A stretch of DNA of 11,073 nt from the NCBI GenBank assembly GCA_013821525.1, contig JACDGR010000078.1:1-11073 (forward strand), in the 5' to 3' direction. Under the pieces are notes generated by a model. That model did not search any database. It had not been told where the DNA came from and was given only the letters and a program-made list of their open reading frames with translations. Positions within the stretch are counted from its first letter, which is position 1. Each line of letters opens with the position of its first letter. This DNA comes from Actinomycetota bacterium (lineage in GTDB: Bacteria > Actinomycetota > Thermoleophilia > Gaiellales > Gaiellaceae). The position numbers and the translations under genes were made by a program. This document shows positions 10,902 to 11,073 of this stretch, one piece after another.

Positions 10902-11073
10902 GTGCGCACGGGGCTCTTAACCGTGGTGGTCGCGCTCCTGGTCGCCGCTCCGGCGCTCGCCGGGAGCAGCCCCGCCCCTCTCTCTGCGACGACGTGGCAG
11001 GCGAGCGCGTCGTGGCTTGCGCAGGCCCGCTGCATCCACCTGAAAGAGGGGCCGTGGCGGCGAACACCGGCAA
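10902..11073 (+). CDS. Secreted transglycosylase-like protein, N-terminal part
   Basis: The first 57 codons of a rightward gene run off the window. The start gives a textbook Sec signal peptide: positive MRTG, hydrophobic LLTVVVALLVAAP, and an ALA cleavage site after residue 20. The mature part has WLAQARCIHLKEGPW, resembling the opening of the resuscitation-promoting-factor/transglycosylase-like domain, whose proteins cut peptidoglycan; the lysine-glutamate pair would hold the catalytic glutamate. The last codons (RRTPA) do not fit the family, but the neighbouring frame reads AANTG, as expected after the tryptophan, so a one-base deletion near 11057 is possible. The GTG has TATGGA six bases upstream rather than a ribosome site. 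The family call rests on about 15 residues. Confidence 0.6.
   Translation, partial: MRTGLLTVVVALLVAAPALAGSSPAPLSATTWQASASWLAQARCIHLKEGPWRRTPA

Noticed and set aside
10825..11073. An 82-residue minus-strand open frame at the right edge
   Set aside because: It is the antisense of the signal-peptide gene and the divergent promoter region, with no domain or start signal.

Overview
The window is high-GC bacterial chromosome. Its gene set, frequent GTG starts, many promoters of the form TANNNT placed 6-8 bases before a start codon (leaderless style), and a CIRCE-controlled groESL operon all suggest an actinobacterium-like organism, plausibly of the Thermoleophilia/Solirubrobacterales type. That placement is inference from gene content and codon style; no marker gene here fixes the taxonomy. 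Genes are closely packed and no gene-free stretch exceeds about 300 bases.

Layout. (a) 1-2366, minus strand: a 2-oxoacid dehydrogenase operon in the order E1 alpha, E1 beta, E2; the E2 gene runs off the left edge. (b) 2431-3311, plus: a two-gene unit, a double zinc-ribbon protein translationally coupled (TGATG) to a LURP-one/scramblase-fold protein. (c) 4965-3329, minus: a four-gene operon, NUDIX hydrolase, ASCH-domain protein, MmcQ/YjbR-fold protein and VOC (glyoxalase-fold) protein. (d) 4979-7100, plus: a CIRCE operator, groES, groEL and a strong intrinsic terminator. (e) 7126-7692: a small PAS-domain protein, then three tandem 72-bp terminator-bearing repeats. (f) 7779-8387 minus and 8407-9165 plus: a sulfite-oxidase-like molybdopterin enzyme and a YgfZ-type folate-binding protein. 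They diverge from one 7-bp symmetric -10 element (TAGTCTA). (g) 9168-9602 minus: a MarR regulator, tail to tail with ygfZ. (h) 9625-9844: a tRNA-Arg with the unusual anticodon GCG, followed 140 bp later by an exact 42-bp copy of its 3' half within what looks like a decayed tRNA. (i) 9868-10815 minus: a two-domain cupin protein. (j) 10902 to the right edge, plus: the start of a secreted cell-wall-hydrolase-like protein.

How it fits together. Most of the window is housekeeping: central carbon oxidation (E1/E2), protein folding (GroES/GroEL under HrcA), nucleotide sanitation (NUDIX) and tRNA modification (YgfZ). The less ordinary parts are regulatory and structural: the self-symmetric divergent promoter at 8394-8400, the repeated terminator/alternative-hairpin modules at 7525-7692, the anticodon of the tRNA-Arg, and the tRNA 3'-half duplication, which resembles an integration scar. 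I see no integrase, transposase, CRISPR array or recognisable defence system, and I do not claim a new multi-gene system.
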